Assembly (NCBI GenBank): GCA_012845835.1
Contig: JABAKD010000007.1
Span: 5,905,358-5,969,357 of the forward strand
From: Undaria pinnatifida
Lineage: Eukaryota > Sar > Phaeophyceae > Laminariales > Alariaceae
Direction: 5' to 3'
DNA: 64,000 nucleotides
A program made the translations under genes and the position numbers. Under the pieces are notes generated by a model. That model saw only the letters and a list, made by a program, of their open reading frames with translations. It was not told the DNA's origin and made no database searches. Of the stretch, positions 1-10,893 are shown piece by piece. How positions within the stretch are numbered: position 1 is the stretch's first letter; each line of letters opens with the position of its first letter.

Positions 1-480
1 TGGTAGAGGTTGTCAGGCAATCATGCAAGCGGATGGACGCACGAAATACCATGCGTAATAGGTTGGTCGTGTGGTTTACCGCAATGTTAACATCCCTGTC
101 TGTACTTACTTTTTACATTATTATAAACTATATATAGTGTACACTTATACGTCCTGTTTTCTCCCCACTGTCGTCGAAGATGTTGTAGTCCTGTAGATGT
201 CGCGTCCATGTCTGATGCTCTTGTTAGTGGTGTTCATGAAAACATGCCCTAACATGTAGTAGATGATCGCTCAGTGGTGTTCCTTTCCTTTACATCAAGG
301 CAGGTAGTATATGCCAACGCAACCGCTTGCTTGAAAAACGACAAAGAAATTCCTCACACACCTGACACAGAGAAGACGCGGCCCGAAGATTGTTCAGCTT
401 ACCGACGGTCAGGAACAGGTTATCGAGCAGCGCACTTGATTTTTACTACCGCTCCTCACTCCACCTAAGACACTACGGGC
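1..480 (+). repeat. Family A long-form tail module, cut by window edge
   Basis: This stretch aligns base for base, with scattered substitutions, to 30181-30590 (same strand) and to the reverse complement of 49870-50600. Shared blocks include the start TGGTAGAGGTTGTCAGGC and the end near GAAGATTGTTCAG. It is the distal, non-CTCCAG end of the 2.4-2.6 kb long form; the rest of this copy lies left of the window. The short frames inside are not conserved between the three copies, so I do not call a gene. Confidence 0.85.
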
Positions 481-1319
481 ATGCGTTGGACCCAGTTCGC
501 TGATGCCCAAAACCAATTTCAAAGGAGGTGATGTGGTGGGCGAATGCTATAATGATTTGCGCTGCTTCGATTACCCTGCCTCTCGTTCTGTTTGTTCTTG
601 CGTTCTTTATGAACCTGTCATTTGGCAACGAGCAGTTGTGATGCATTTTTAGGTTTGTGTAAAGACTTTATGTGGACTATGTGATGTTTCTGACTCTTAG
701 GGACCTCAATTTGGAACCCCGGGTATATGGGTTCCGTCTTTTGACTGGTGTTCGTATGCGGACGTGTATATGGTTTTAGCGTGTCGTGTGTCCGCGTGGT
801 TTTTGTTTCACGTATGCTTTGGTTGATATTCTAGACTTGGTCATCGTATTGTTTCAAAGTGGTGCTTTCCGCGTTTTTGATGCTACACGTATATGTTTTG
901 GTTTATGTTCTAGACTTTGTTATCGTGTTGTTTCGGAGCGGTATTTTCGAATACATGTTATTTTGTAACCACGTAGCTCGCGACCACGTGGTTTTTTCTA
1001 CACGTACTTTTTGTTTGCTGTTCTAGACTTCATTATTGTATGGTATCACAATCGTGTTTTCGAATATATATTGGTGTACAGTGGTTCGGGGGGGGGGGGG
1101 GAAGGGGGGGGAGAAGGGGGGGAAAGGGGGGGAAAGGGGGGGCTGTTGTATATATCTGCAAAACGTATTTTTGGTACGCCGAGAAAACTGCTTCGGGGGG
1201 CCTAAAACGAAGTTGCGAGGGACGTTTGGGAATTTCAACGTTCCCCCTCGCGGCTTTTATCAAGTATGGTTAAATGCATATTTATCCCTGAAGATAGACA
1301 TGCAGTAACCAGCCTTGAC
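481..1319. other. No gene seen; T-rich DNA then a poly-G cluster
   Basis: No recognisable protein, RNA gene or element was found. About 780-1020 carries loosely repeated T/G-rich phrases (variants of TTTTGTTTCACGTATG and ATTCTAGACTT), probably a degraded short tandem repeat. At about 1088-1143 there are several runs of six or more G, able in principle to form G-quadruplexes. Gly-rich and Pro-rich frames across it are composition artefacts. Confidence 0.6.
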
Positions 1320-1376
1320 AACTATGGGTTGTAGCGGTATCATAATGCACTTATGATACCGTTACTCTTCATAGTT
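1320..1376. repeat. Imperfect hairpin of about 57 bp
   Basis: The arms AACTATG...CATAGTT enclose a stronger inner stem, CGGTATCATAA paired with TTATGATACCG, around a short TGCAC loop. It could be the centre of a small foldback element or simply structured spacer. There is no evidence of transcription. Confidence 0.6.
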
Positions 1377-1456
1377 CGGCTATGTGTGTTTTATTTATTT
1401 CGCTACACGATGTGGGTTAAATCGAAATACGGAGTGAGGCTAGGTTTTAAGAAAAA

Positions 1457-1479
1457 GGGGGGGGGGGGGGGGGGGGGGG
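1457..1479. repeat. Poly-G run of 23
   Basis: An uninterrupted G homopolymer, one of many G or C runs in this window. Such runs are also prone to sequencing-length error. Confidence 0.9.
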
Positions 1480-1589
1480 ATTAGACAGGGAAGAGTTGGT
1501 ATGTATAGGTAGTCTGCTTATTGAGTATCCCGTCATGTTGGTGGGTGACATGTGATGAGTTGTGGGAGGTTTGTGGATGTTTCGGCGAC

Positions 1590-1860
1590 TCCACTTGAAA
1601 CTACAGTGTAGCTATCTGGGTCGACAGGGTGATGTTAGTCAGTCTGTGGACGGAAACTATGAAATTCGTGGAAGGTAATGCATCAGTTTATCAAGTGAAG
1701 TCTGTAAGGGAAGGGTATCGGGGGGGGGGGGGGGGGGAGGGGGGGGGAAGGGGGTGAATTGCAGCAGCGGGATCTCCAGCACGTGGAAGTGTTCAATACT
1801 CTGGCGGATTTCGATGTGGGTCGTTTGAAGGAAAGTGCGAGATGCATTCAGGCGTGATTT
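1590..1860 (+). repeat. Diverged family A internal segment
   Basis: The phrases GTGTAGCTATC, AACTATGAAA, AATGCATCAGTTTATCAAGTG and CTCTGGCGGATTTCGAT occur in the same order as in better copies (for example 61900-62420). The CTCCAG end is not preserved. A poly-G tract at about 1720-1754 sits where other copies have theirs. Confidence 0.7.
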
Positions 1861-1865
1861 GGAAG

Positions 1866-2037
1866 TATATATGTTATGGGGGAACACTATGTTATGGGGG
1901 AACACTATTGGTTATTTCAAGTATTGTAAAGGAAAATTTGACACCTGGTATTTTCATCTGAATTTCAGCATAAAATTTTGCTTGATCAAAGGCTTGGGAG
2001 TAAAATAATTTGAGATAATCATTCTAGGTAAAATACA
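1866..2037 (+). repeat. Copia element B, left part of a split 3' region
   Basis: This matches 25245-25400, sharing GGGGGAACACTAT, the TATTTTCAT segment and TAATTTGAG...AGGTAAAATA. In the 25 kb copy the sequence runs straight on into what lies here at 5613-5928, so these two blocks were once contiguous and copia A sits between them. The first bases carry a short tandem duplication of ATGTTATGGGGGAACACT. Confidence 0.75.
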
Positions 2038-2046
2038 GATGATTTC
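2038..2046. repeat. Candidate target-site duplication, left copy
   Basis: GATGATTTC here is repeated exactly at 5604-5612 on the other side of the copia A insertion. It lies at the point where homology to the uninterrupted 25 kb copy stops. Part of it overlaps the last codons of the RT homology, so microhomology is also possible. Confidence 0.5.
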
Positions 2047-2858
2047 TCATACTTGCACGCCAATGCTACCAACAATCGAATTGATTCAGGATTTGCAGTA
2101 GGCGAGAAAGTCTCAATATAGTCTACTTTATACTTCTGCCTGAAGCCCTTCGCCACAAGCCTAGCATTGGCCTTTACTATATTTCCTGTTTCGTCTGCTT
2201 TCCATTTGAAAACCCATCTAGCATCTATCACGTTACAGCCTATTGGGATCTTTAAGGCTAACGTGAACGTTCCTGCCCCTATCAAGCCTTTAACTTCTGC
2301 AGACATAGCTCCATCCCAAATCGTGGCGTACTTCGATTGCCGGGCTTCTTGATAGCTATCAGGCTCAGACTCTACGTCCTGCACTAGTTCGTTTATCAAT
2401 TCCACTGCGTCACCTGCTCTCTGCTCCGCCAACAGCGCATATATTATCTCTGTTGCGCAGATGGGCCCTAGAGTGACCACAAGGCCAGATACATTCTGCT
2501 GGTTAACTGCACGGGTTTGCGCGCGAGTTTTACCTTCTCTTACTTCATCATTTACACTCGCAGGGTTGTTGAAATCAGCTAGCTCAGCTACATGCCGCGG
2601 ACGGCGAGCAACTGGAGGAGATGCCTCTGCCTCTGCCTCCTGCCCTCCCGGCCCTACAGACTCTGTACCCTGCTCTTCAGGATCCACCGACTCCAGTTCC
2701 CTCACATCTTGCCCTCCCTGGCCCTCACCATCGGTGAACTCAGGTGCTGGAGACGACACAGAGGGAACGGGCGAGGATGGCACAGAGGGGGCAAACGGCG
2801 ATCGACCTACACTTTCTGGAAAAAAGGTTGAACCCCAAATTGGGATAGTACAGCACAT
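2047..2858 (-). pseudogene. Copia A inter-domain linker and N-terminal half of reverse transcriptase
   Basis: Read on the minus strand this begins with a Pro/Ser/Glu-rich linker of the kind found between integrase and RT in Ty1/copia polyproteins. It then enters the copia RT core: a W-x-x-AM...E start, an ARWVFKWK block, a KARLVAKGF-like segment reading NARLVAKGFRQ, an ETFSPTANPESIR block and an ALACKY block. RT homology stops near 2047, just before the TAF/catalytic half, which is encoded on the plus strand from about 4120. No integrase (HHCC or DDE core) lies between protease and linker, so that domain is deleted. The fragment cannot be functional. Confidence 0.9.
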
Positions 2859-3111
2859 TCTTCAACTCTACCAAAAACTCGTTGTCAGCAGACACGAACA
2901 CCAATTCCAGAGTTCCTGAAAGAGCTACCTCACAAGTCACTCCACTAATTCCCTTTACATTCTTGGGGCAAGGCTTCACATCTTTCATACACGAGAGAGA
3001 ATCTGCCATGTGGAAAGCGGTACCTGTGTCTGCCCACCAATCTTCGAAACACCTCTTCTTGGTGAGAGTGGCATATTCAAAAAACACGAATAACACGATC
3101 ACTACCGACAT
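2816..3111 (-). pseudogene. Copia A aspartic protease fragment
   Basis: The minus-strand frame carries WWADTGTAFHM, the active-site motif of retroviral-type aspartic proteases (copia elements usually have DSG; here DTG), and later LKNVLYYPNLGFNLFS, the typical C-terminal block of copia proteases. The following linker/RT sequence is in another frame, and the upstream gag/CCHC segment is in a third, so the polyprotein is frame-broken on both sides. The protease would process Gag-Pol in an intact element. Confidence 0.85.
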
Positions 3112-3244
3112 AGTTCCTTATCCTGTCCGCCTCTTCACTATACAGCATTGGAATATCAGCACCATAAGAATTCACCCAATTCACCAGTACAGAGTCATAC
3201 CACGCTGCAAGATACGTGTCATCACTCCAATCGTTTGAGAGATT

Positions 3245-4132
3245 TTAGGACAGAAACACCATGGTATCATTCCAGGTATCCCTCAGGTCCGAGTCAGTTT
3301 GGGACAGAAGCACTAACAACTCAGATATATCAACGTTTTCATCCTTGGCGTTCTTAGATGATCCGGTCTGGGAGGGATGAGCGATCACACGAGCCAGAAA
3401 GTCCTTCGTCACGTGACCGACCTCCCTACACTTGAAACACTTCCCTTGAAATGCTGTTTTCTTAGATGAATCAGACTCGGAGTTAGACCTCGACTTGTAG
3501 CTCTGCTTCTTCGCACTCTTCTTCTCAGGCCTAGACATCAGAGCAATACTGTGTTTCTTCGGACCACCTTGAGTCTGCAAGTCGAGGTACCGTTCACGCA
3601 CTTTAGTCTATATGAACGACGGGTTATTCGGGCAAAACACCATCAGAGTTTCACGCAGAGTCTTATATTCATGCGACAGCCCCTCGAGCATCAGGTTGCA
3701 CACCCCTCTGTCATCTTTCTTGACTTCCAGCATTTGAAGCACACCAAGCATTCCTCTCACAGATGTAACAAAGAAGATCGAGGGATTGTCATTCGAACGC
3801 ATGCGCAGTGATTTGAGTTTCTCCTCCTGCACACGAATCTGACTCTGGCTCAGCGGCAGAAAATGATCTTTCAGCACTCGAAAACTCTTGCTGGAGGAAC
3901 CAGCGTGGCGAGCCATAGTTTTCAGACTATCCTCCTTCAAGCAGTCGAACAGAAACCAACATGCCATCTCAGCCTGACGCAGCACACCCACACTAAATCC
4001 TTTCTCTACCCAGGGGGTCAAGTCGAAACCAATGTCAGCAATCGGAATCTCAGTCTCGGAAAGAAACGCCTCATAGAGATTGTTGTGCCGGGCACTTGGC
4101 AGAAAATTCTGTGACCATGAGGGGTGAGACAC
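3245..4132 (-). pseudogene. Copia A Gag with CCHC zinc knuckle
   Basis: The minus-strand frame reads a copia-type Gag core (UBN2-like), including AEMACWFLFDCL and LKSLRMRSNDNPS, followed in the same frame by a zinc knuckle CFKCREVGHVTKDF. One TAG stop at 3608-3610 separates them. The knuckle has lost its fourth ligand: Cys is replaced by Phe. The N-terminus is truncated, and the apparent start at 4130-4132 is only a GTG at the junction with the plus-strand RT fragment. Gag would form the particle and bind RNA in an intact element. Confidence 0.85.
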
Positions 4133-5362
4133 AGGCGTTTGTTCAGTCGATGTTGGATCACGAGGTGTTCATGAAGTTGCCTCCTGGCTGTGGTTCGATG
4201 TCAGGGAAGGTTGTCCGTCTGAACAAAAGTTTGTACGGATTGCAGCGGGCATCTAGAACAATTTACAAGAGGCTAGTATCGGATCTAAAGAGGATTGGTT
4301 TCGGCTAGTACCGGATCTAAAGAGGATTGGTTTCGAGCAGTCTCTGTGTGACCCCTGTGTGCTGTGTTTCATGATGGGCGACGAGGTGATAGGGATGGTC
4401 GCGTTTCACGTGGATGACATTCGGTATGCAGGAAATAAGAGTCTTGCCAAGGTGGTTGTAGAAGCTCTAGGCGATTCTCTTCCTACGAAGTATTTGGGTG
4501 AGGTCAAGTTCTTTCTTGGTTGCGCATTTATTCGCGACCGCGAGGCTGGCACGATTGAGATTTCTCAGGAGAGTTATATCAGGAGTGTGCTTGAGATATT
4601 CGAAATTTGTCGCACCAGCCCGACCCCTGCTTCCCCTGCTAACGATAACATGTCCGTGATGGAGGATGAGGAGGCAGGAGATGTGCCGTTCCGAGAGGTG
4701 GTAGGGTGCCTGATATGGGTCGCCAATGGGACAAAGCCCGACATCGCGAATGCTGTGCGGGCGGTGCCGAGGCACTCTCATGAGCCAAAGAAGAGAGACT
4801 GGAAGGCAGCTCAGAAGATTCTGAACTATTGTCTGGAAACGGCACATCTAACTCTGAAGTACAAGAGAGACAGTACGGTTGATGATGTAGGCACGTTGGA
4901 GTACGTAGATGCAGACTTTGCCAGCAAGGCCACTGACCGTAGATCAGTTTCCGGAGCACTAGTTATTGTGGCTGCCTGTCTTGTAGATTGACTTTCTTGG
5001 ACGCAGAAATGCGTTTCGCAGTCGACTTCTGAGGCAGATTATCTTGCGATGGGCGATGGTGTGAAGGAGTCTCTGTTTGTGAACGAAATGCTTCAGTTTT
5101 GAGGCCTAGTGTAGAGCCTCGTAAAATTGACGTCCTTGAGGATAACGAGGGAGCGATTGCGCTTGCAGAGAATCCGCTTAGCTCGAGCAGGAGTACACAC
5201 ATCGACGTGAGGCACCACCTTATTAGAAATCTGACCGAGGAGGGTGTGATCGAGATCACGCATGTTCCCAGCGAAAAACAACATGCGGACATTCTCACGA
5301 AGGCTCTGCCGAGATGTATTTTCGAAGTTCACCGTGACTTTGCATTGGGCTCTAAGAAGTAG
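4120..5362 (+). pseudogene. Copia A C-terminal reverse transcriptase and RNase H
   Basis: The plus strand starts at the TAF/EVFMKLPPG block of copia RT and continues with LNKSLYGLQRASRTIYK and the catalytic region VAFHVDDIRYAGN (HVDD instead of the usual YVDD). RNase H follows, with YVDADFASKATDRRSVSG, STSEADYLAM, DNEGAIALAENP, THIDVRHHLIRN and HADILTKAL. It is broken by a 32 bp tandem duplication at 4271-4334, an in-frame TGA at 4989-4991, and a stop plus frame change near 5098. It continues the RT lost at 2047, on the opposite strand, so gag-to-RT has been inverted relative to RT-to-RNase H. Confidence 0.92.
4271..4334 (+). repeat. 32 bp tandem duplication causing a frameshift
   Basis: Two copies starting GGCTAGTA(T/C)CGGATCTAAAG lie at 4271-4302 and 4303-4334 with one visible difference. 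Thirty-two is not a multiple of three. The RT frame before (starting 4096) and the frame after (4359) differ by exactly this shift. Confidence 0.95.
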
Positions 5363-5424
5363 GAGTCTGAATTATTTTTGCTTGTCATACTGCATGTTGT
5401 GGGTCTGGTAGATACAACAGCCCT

Positions 5425-5603
5425 AGGGAGGGTGTTGGTGATAGCGGCAGTGTGTATCGGCCGAGCTGCTGTAAATCATCTGATTGGATAATTTGAACAT
5501 TGAATTGTCAATTGTAGTAAGTTGATGCTGGATATTTTGGGAATACTATTTGTGGATCTTCGGTAGGTTGTACACAAGTACGAGCTATACGATGGAACGG
5601 AAG
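5425..5603 (+). repeat. Copia A polypurine tract and partial 3' LTR
   Basis: About 60 bp after the RNase H stop, AGGGAGGG (5425-5432) is followed by TGTTGG, the usual polypurine tract/LTR start of copia elements. The LTR-like sequence runs to the direct repeat at 5604. No matching 5' LTR is present on the left side. No poly(A) tract is visible at the right edge. Confidence 0.6.
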
Positions 5604-5612
5604 GATGATTTC
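5604..5612. repeat. Candidate target-site duplication, right copy
   Basis: GATGATTTC repeats 2038-2046. Immediately after it, homology to the uninterrupted 25.4 kb copy resumes at TTTCGTGGT. Confidence 0.5.
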
Positions 5613-5928
5613 GTGGTAATCTTAGGTTTTATTTATTGAATTTATCGAACCAAAATCGAGGGTTATTATTGCTGGTCTTTCAGGGACTAATCATACTGCC
5701 CTCTTGATCGCCCGTATTCTTCTCAGCGATTTCCGTTACGAATACTGTTTTTTAATTCCGGTAGCTACGATGTTGGATATCAACATTTGGGTTATTGGAG
5801 TAGAGGCAGTATTGGTTTGAAATTGACATTGCAAATTTGAGTCATGTACTTTGTTTGAATAAGCAAGGTTACGTATTGTGCGCTTTGGTTCAACGTTGTT
5901 ATCATGACGTGCACACAAGCAGGGGGAA
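5613..5928 (+). repeat. Copia element B 3' region, right part, ending in a polypurine tract
   Basis: Continues the 25.4-25.74 kb copy: TTTCGTGG, the CGATTTCCGTTACGA-type segment, GTTGGATATCAA, AATAAGCAAGGTT and GTGCGCTTTGGTT. It ends at an AGCAGGGGGAA purine tract (5919-5928) directly before TGTTAG. Confidence 0.7.
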
Positions 5929-6214
5929 TGTTAGTTTTTGCCGGCGCACAAGTCTGATGTATGATGCGTATATCTGCGTAGAATCATAGGAGGTGGTAGA
6001 GTGGAATTATTTATATGATTGGCGGTCGCAATCTTCTATATGTTCGACTTGAGCCCCCTTTTGCGGAATGTACTAGTACTGCTGCTGTTACTCAGCTCAC
6101 TATTACTTTGTTATCTTCGGTTGTGCATGTTCAGAGGGGCCTCCGGGGCTTCGGTACTTCATTATATAGACTAGACTATATATCCAGGTTTATTGTATCT
6201 TCTAATATTCTACA
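5929..6214 (+). repeat. Probable LTR of copia element B
   Basis: The sequence starts TGTTAG right after a purine tract and ends TACA at 6214. Its first 40 bases are matched at 25739-25775, where the copy is cut off. A TTATATAGA segment near 6170 could be a TATA-type signal. The end point is inferred, since no second full LTR is available for comparison. Confidence 0.4.
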
Positions 6215-7974
6215 CCGCCTGATGATCCCTCGTCGGGTACCGAGAGCAATCTCCCCGTCAGCCACCTTACGCCGGGCATACACATTGTCTACCAAGGATA
6301 ACTCGCACGAGGTCCCCTTCTGTTGCTTTACGGTCTTGGTTTGGCGGTATGCTTATTTTTCGATACGCGAGTCGGGAATTGAATGGGAATGTCCGCTTCG
6401 CTAAAAATTCGTCAATGGTCATTTTGTCAGCAAGTTACAGAGTCACTCGTGCGATTGGCTCAAACTCTGCTGAACGCCATAAAGCTAACCCCCCTTCTTC
6501 GTGCGCAGCCGTTGTCGGCAAATCGAGGTCTCACTCAACTGAGCCATCCAACGCGACGGGCGGATAAGTGGAAATGGAGCTCCAAACATGAGAGGCTCCA
6601 CGTCTCAGCCGAAACACGATTTCGACCACAGTCGTTTGCTCATCCCGAAACAACATTTCCGTGATTTTGTTCGAAAACAATCACACCAGCAACGTATCAT
6701 AATATCTAATATTTCCACGGTCGAGGATATCATCGACACGGAAAGGGTTAGCCCATCAAGAGCACCCCGTACGTGGATATGAGTTGAATATGTCGAAGTT
6801 CTCGGACTAACAGCAGATAGGGTACAGTTGTAAATCCAAGCTCTTGAACGCTTGCCGGTTACTCCGGTGTAGTATGGAGTCATCATGCGGGAATTGCATA
6901 ATATGTTTGGATGAGTTCGTTCCCGTGCTCCGCCCTCCATCGGTTTAGTCTAAACACATAGACTAAACAGATACATGTAGCATACAAGGTTTGGATTTCA
7001 GTTGGACAAAGAGATCCGGATGACTGAGAGGACTAGCGCTTCGACAGCCTGTATCGCGGTGCTGAGCACCCCAGGCAAAACGGCCGGGGGGGGAGACACT
7101 TGCATGTTTGTTTCATTGTAAAGATTTGAACACGTTCGCAGCACACAGCAACTACTTGCCTCAAAGGGAAAATCGGGGGTGAGGACGGCCGTTTTTCTGC
7201 AGGGGAATAGTTTATTGGTTGAAAGAACCATGAGCAAGCGACCCATTTTCTAAGTTCAAATTCGACTACAAAACACTAGGCCCATCTCCGTCACCAAGAT
7301 ACAGGGTAACCTGGACTAGCACGCGCATTCGACATGTGAGGTACGACCAAAGCTTGCAATCTATATTGCAGGGTATCCCGTGTATGTAACTAGGACCGTG
7401 CAGTCCGGATCCATCCCCAATGGGCGGTTTGTATTGCGAGGTTCTTCTGCATGTGGCGCTCTGTGAGAGCTGAACAAATATACGTATTAATAGTTCGGAC
7501 AAAACTAATATATCTACAAAAGATGGAAGCAGTCGAACTGTGACTATGAATCTGTGCATTGTTTGGGGAGCACGCCCGTCTAATCGGTTGGCGCGAGTAT
7601 GTACATGACCTCTGTTCAGTTCGAGAACATTTGTCCCCCATACCCAGGCCTTACGTCCGTTGGAATATTACAGCAGCCTGGTAGACGGAATACATTAAAT
7701 AGTAACGTCACGTCATGCTGTGGCCGCCAGAGGTATTTATAGGGCAGTGAGTGGAAGTTTGTCAGAGCTGCCTTGCTTGAGGTGGGCAGAGTTTCAGTCG
7801 ATATCATTCATGTGCAATAAAACGAAGAAAGTCACAAAAGAGAAAAAAACGAACCTTATACCAGGTAGTGTTGAATTTCATGTGAACATTCAAGAAAGCA
7901 TGAGCTGTCACTCTCAAAGAGCCAAATGATTACCCCTGCATAGGGACCACCCCAGTGAAGTCAACAGTCCCGCC
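6215..7974. other. No gene or element recognised
   Basis: Open frames are short, overlap on both strands and have no recognisable motifs. A poly-G run lies near 7085. A frame at 6015-6404 (129 codons) spans the LTR edge and is not convincing. Confidence 0.5.
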
Positions 7975-8240
7975 CACGAACCAAGTTGTTGTTGTTGTTC
8001 TCACATTAACTCGCAAAATCAAGTCCGTGGTCACAGGACAGGCTCCAGTCACTCGGGAGCTGAGGAATACCCCAGGGAAAACACACACACAACCCAAGGT
8101 GGTACACGCATATATCACAGCTGATGCAATTCATGCCTCCACCAGAAACATATAAAAGTGAAATCGGGAGTCTGTCTACGATGTGCCAGGTCCAGGCCGG
8201 TGCATACGTCTCACTACCCACGCCTGGAGGAACCAAATAT
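7975..8240 (-). repeat. (CAA)n-tailed retroposon 3' end, copy 1
   Basis: The minus strand matches 61345-61600. Both copies read ETYAP/TWHI-like residues, then GGGM-x-C-x2-CD-x-CV-x-HL, then WSLSC-x-HG-x-D-x-AS and a TAA stop within GAGTTAATG. Copy 1 then has (CAA)4-5, giving the GTTGTTGTT run at 7985 on the plus strand. The conserved frame suggests the 3' end of a coding retroposon rather than a SINE. The function of the small Cys-rich peptide is unknown. Confidence 0.65.
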
Positions 8241-8328
8241 TCCGATTGTCACCCAAGTAAGACTACCACGTATATATTACACGTAGTATGTATTACTACG
8301 CATACGCACGACAGGCATGAGTCAATTG

Positions 8329-8520
8329 GAGAAAAAGAAACAAAGAAAAGAAAAGAATATAAAGGAAAGAAAAGAAAAGAAAAACGACACGAGACGAAAA
8401 AGGCAAGCAAAGAGAAGAAAAAGACAAGAAACGCAAGAAAAGACAAAACAAGAAAGCAATAAAGGAAGAAGAGAAAAAAAGAAAAACGAAATAGAAAAAG
8501 AAGAAAGAAAAGTGTCATAC
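8329..8520. repeat. Purine-only (A/G) tract of about 190 bp
   Basis: The plus strand is almost entirely A and G (AAAGAAAAGAAAAG-type) with a few C/T. It could form triplex or H-DNA. The Lys/Glu/Arg-rich plus frame and Phe/Leu-rich minus frame follow from composition. Confidence 0.9.
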
Positions 8521-8879
8521 TAGCAGACCCTAGGAACTGGCTAAGGATGGCATTGGGCCAACAGAGGGTATCACGTCCATCATCAATGGCACCTGGGAAA
8601 GAACGCAACATGGCGAAGAAGTCAGGGCGGTCTTATGCTATCTTGTGACGGCCATTAGAAGGCCCACAACTTTCAATACGATGATGGCAAAACCCAGACT
8701 TCAGTCTCTTGGGCATGACGCTCCCCTTTCCGCCCCTCCCCCCTTCCTCCCTTTCCCCCTCCCCCCTCCCCCCCTCGCCCAGTCCCCTCCCCGCCCCCCC
8801 CCCTTCCCTCTCCCCCCGGCCGCTTAGAGATGCCAACGGTGGATGACGCTGCCGCAGCCTTTGCACGTCGCTCTGAAGC

Positions 8880-9743
8880 TTTGCGTCTCTCCGTTTCATG
8901 TCAATTCCGCATGAACAACTCGGCTCCCTCCTCTACTCTTCAAAACCATCTGCCAGCCTTCTGAGCAGCCTTTCGCCATCCTTCGAATTTCATTCCAAAG
9001 ACCGACCTATCCACCTTCAGATGACCCATCCAGTCTTTCTCTTGCCCCCCCGAGTAGCTCTTACCCCCAACAAACTCCCCAAACATCACCCTCTGTGGCA
9101 GACGCTCCTCCCCCATGCGTGCCACGAATCCCGCCAACAAAATCCTCCGTTTGCGACTATCACCTCAACGCTCTCGGAATCTGTCTGAGCAAGCGCGTCG
9201 GCGTACGATAGGGTGTGGTCGTCGCGCTACCGTTTCCGCCATCCAAGGCATCGGAGGAGCATGGAGCGGTGAACCCGTCGTAGCCTGTCATAGTCAGGCT
9301 TCTTCGGGCCCCACGTCATGCAACCGTACAGCAGTGTCTCGACCACCTCATCTTTCAGCAACCGCACCTTCAACCGTAAACACACACCCGGGCGATCAAA
9401 GATTTTCATCTTGTACCGCTGGAAGCACGCCCAGGCCCTCTGAAGACGCCGCGGTTTTTCAGTGCTGAGGTCTCTGTCTGCGGTTATAGCCCTGCCCAAG
9501 TATACAAATTAGATTATTTGTTCGTAAACTTATCCGGCTGCATTGATCGTGAAGGACATTGATCGTGAAGGACACCTTCCCCCCGCTTTTGGTTTCCAGG
9601 CACATTATTTCTGTTTTTGCCTCGGATACTGTAAGCCCGAACGACGAGCACGCAGTACCACCAGCTGACAGTCGTTGAATCGATGTGCAGCGCCATGCAC
9701 GCCGCACAACACGGAGTCTACTCCGCGCATAGACGCACGTCAA
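8880..9743 (-). pseudogene. LINE (non-LTR) reverse transcriptase C-terminal remnant
   Basis: Minus-strand frames show, in order, FGLTVSEAKTEIMCL (post-catalytic RT block); YLG-type and R-x2-AW-x2-F blocks in the frame around 9499; LLYGCMTWGPKKPDYDRLRR; CLGWRKR; and FVARMGEERLPQRVMFGE followed by W-x2-AAQKAGRWF near the C-terminus. This order is characteristic of the C-terminal third of LINE polymerases. The blocks lie in at least three frames, so it is dead. Catalytic YADD is not seen; the 5' part is missing. C-rich runs at 8721-8818 lie just downstream. Confidence 0.85.
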
Positions 9744-10693
9744 ATGGAAACCTGACGCACAGTTTCACGATAATCTTGTGAACACTACGGCAGCCAGAGG
9801 ACTTAGAGCTGCATCTGAGCTTCGGAGGGGTTGAATCATCACGGCAGATTAAGGCTATTGATTTCCACGTCATGGGATGATGTGTATAGAGCTGGGGCTT
9901 CAAAACAAGATTGAGAAACGAGATTGCGGTAAGACGTTCCCTATTTCCGTGTGTCTAGAGAACATTGCTAATGGTGACAGGCGGTTCCAAGTATAGTAAA
10001 GGGCAAAGAAAAACGTGATACATCCAGGTTTCATAAATTGGAAATGTGAGTGGCACATACATTGGATTCGTGTACGTACGAGTATTGGACCCCGAGTATA
10101 TTCTGCACCCCACTTTACGAGATACATGTCAATTTGTATTCCAAAAATGTAATCAGTTTCATTATCGGTCGCCCAGTCGGTCAGGTGGTTGCGGTCGAAA
10201 AATGCATTCCAACGGTACCGCTGCTAAAGGGTAAGGTTTGGATTTCAATACCACGTGGGTCTGAATTTCGAATGTAATTGCAGAAAAAGAGAGAAAGACG
10301 GAGGAATCAATTGAAAAGAGCGCCTGGTAGCGTTGGTAGGCGAAATTCAACGCGTTTGTTTAAGGGAATATCAAACAGCTGAAGAAACGCTCTGGTGAAG
10401 GATCTGAACACGCGTAACGTAGCGGGGAGTGGGAAGAAGGGCGTCTTTAGTGACCCTGAATCCGATTTGCTCCTACGGCAGATAAAGGAGAGCAAATATT
10501 TCCCAAAAAGTGACCTAAAATATTCACGTATGATAGCCTGATCCATTCCACACCCAGCCGTCAGATTTAATCCACCTTAAAAGCGCGGGTATCATAGGTT
10601 CCGCAAAAAGATTGATAAGTATCACCGGTTTAATCGCGGAGAATTACTTTGCCTGCGAGTTCTAAAATCGAAAACATTAGATCGTCAGACAAC
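9744..10693. other. No gene or element recognised
   Basis: Only short uninformative frames; no repeat match noticed elsewhere in the window. Confidence 0.5.
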
Positions 10694-10815
10694 TAGGGGT
10701 GTCGGTCTACGGTAGCCCCCCAATCGTTTCTTTAGCGCAATCGCCACTTTTGAAGCTAGTTCTTGACCGTACCCCCTGAAGAAGTATGATGCCACTTGCT
10801 ACCCCGACGTCATTG
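10694..10815 (+). repeat. Dispersed repeat H, copy 1
   Basis: Similar to 12783-12930: GTC(G)GTTCTACGGTAGCCCCCC, then an AGCTAGTTC/AACTAGCTCC block, then ACCCCGACGTC. A weaker partial match (GGTCTACGGTAG) is at 49213. It may be coding-derived, because the minus strand of the second copy is open. Confidence 0.6.
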
Positions 10816-10893
10816 TTGGATAGTCCTTTGCAAGCAAGAAGAGCGTACATATATGTGAAGACAATGTTTATATTTTCATCGCACCTTTATTCG

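Noticed and set aside
1023-1308. Gly-rich and Pro-rich frames on both strands
   Set aside because: They translate poly-G/poly-C runs; every frame is Gly, Pro, Arg or Lys-rich with no motif. The same applies to frames near 16867, 24313, 28612 and 62756.
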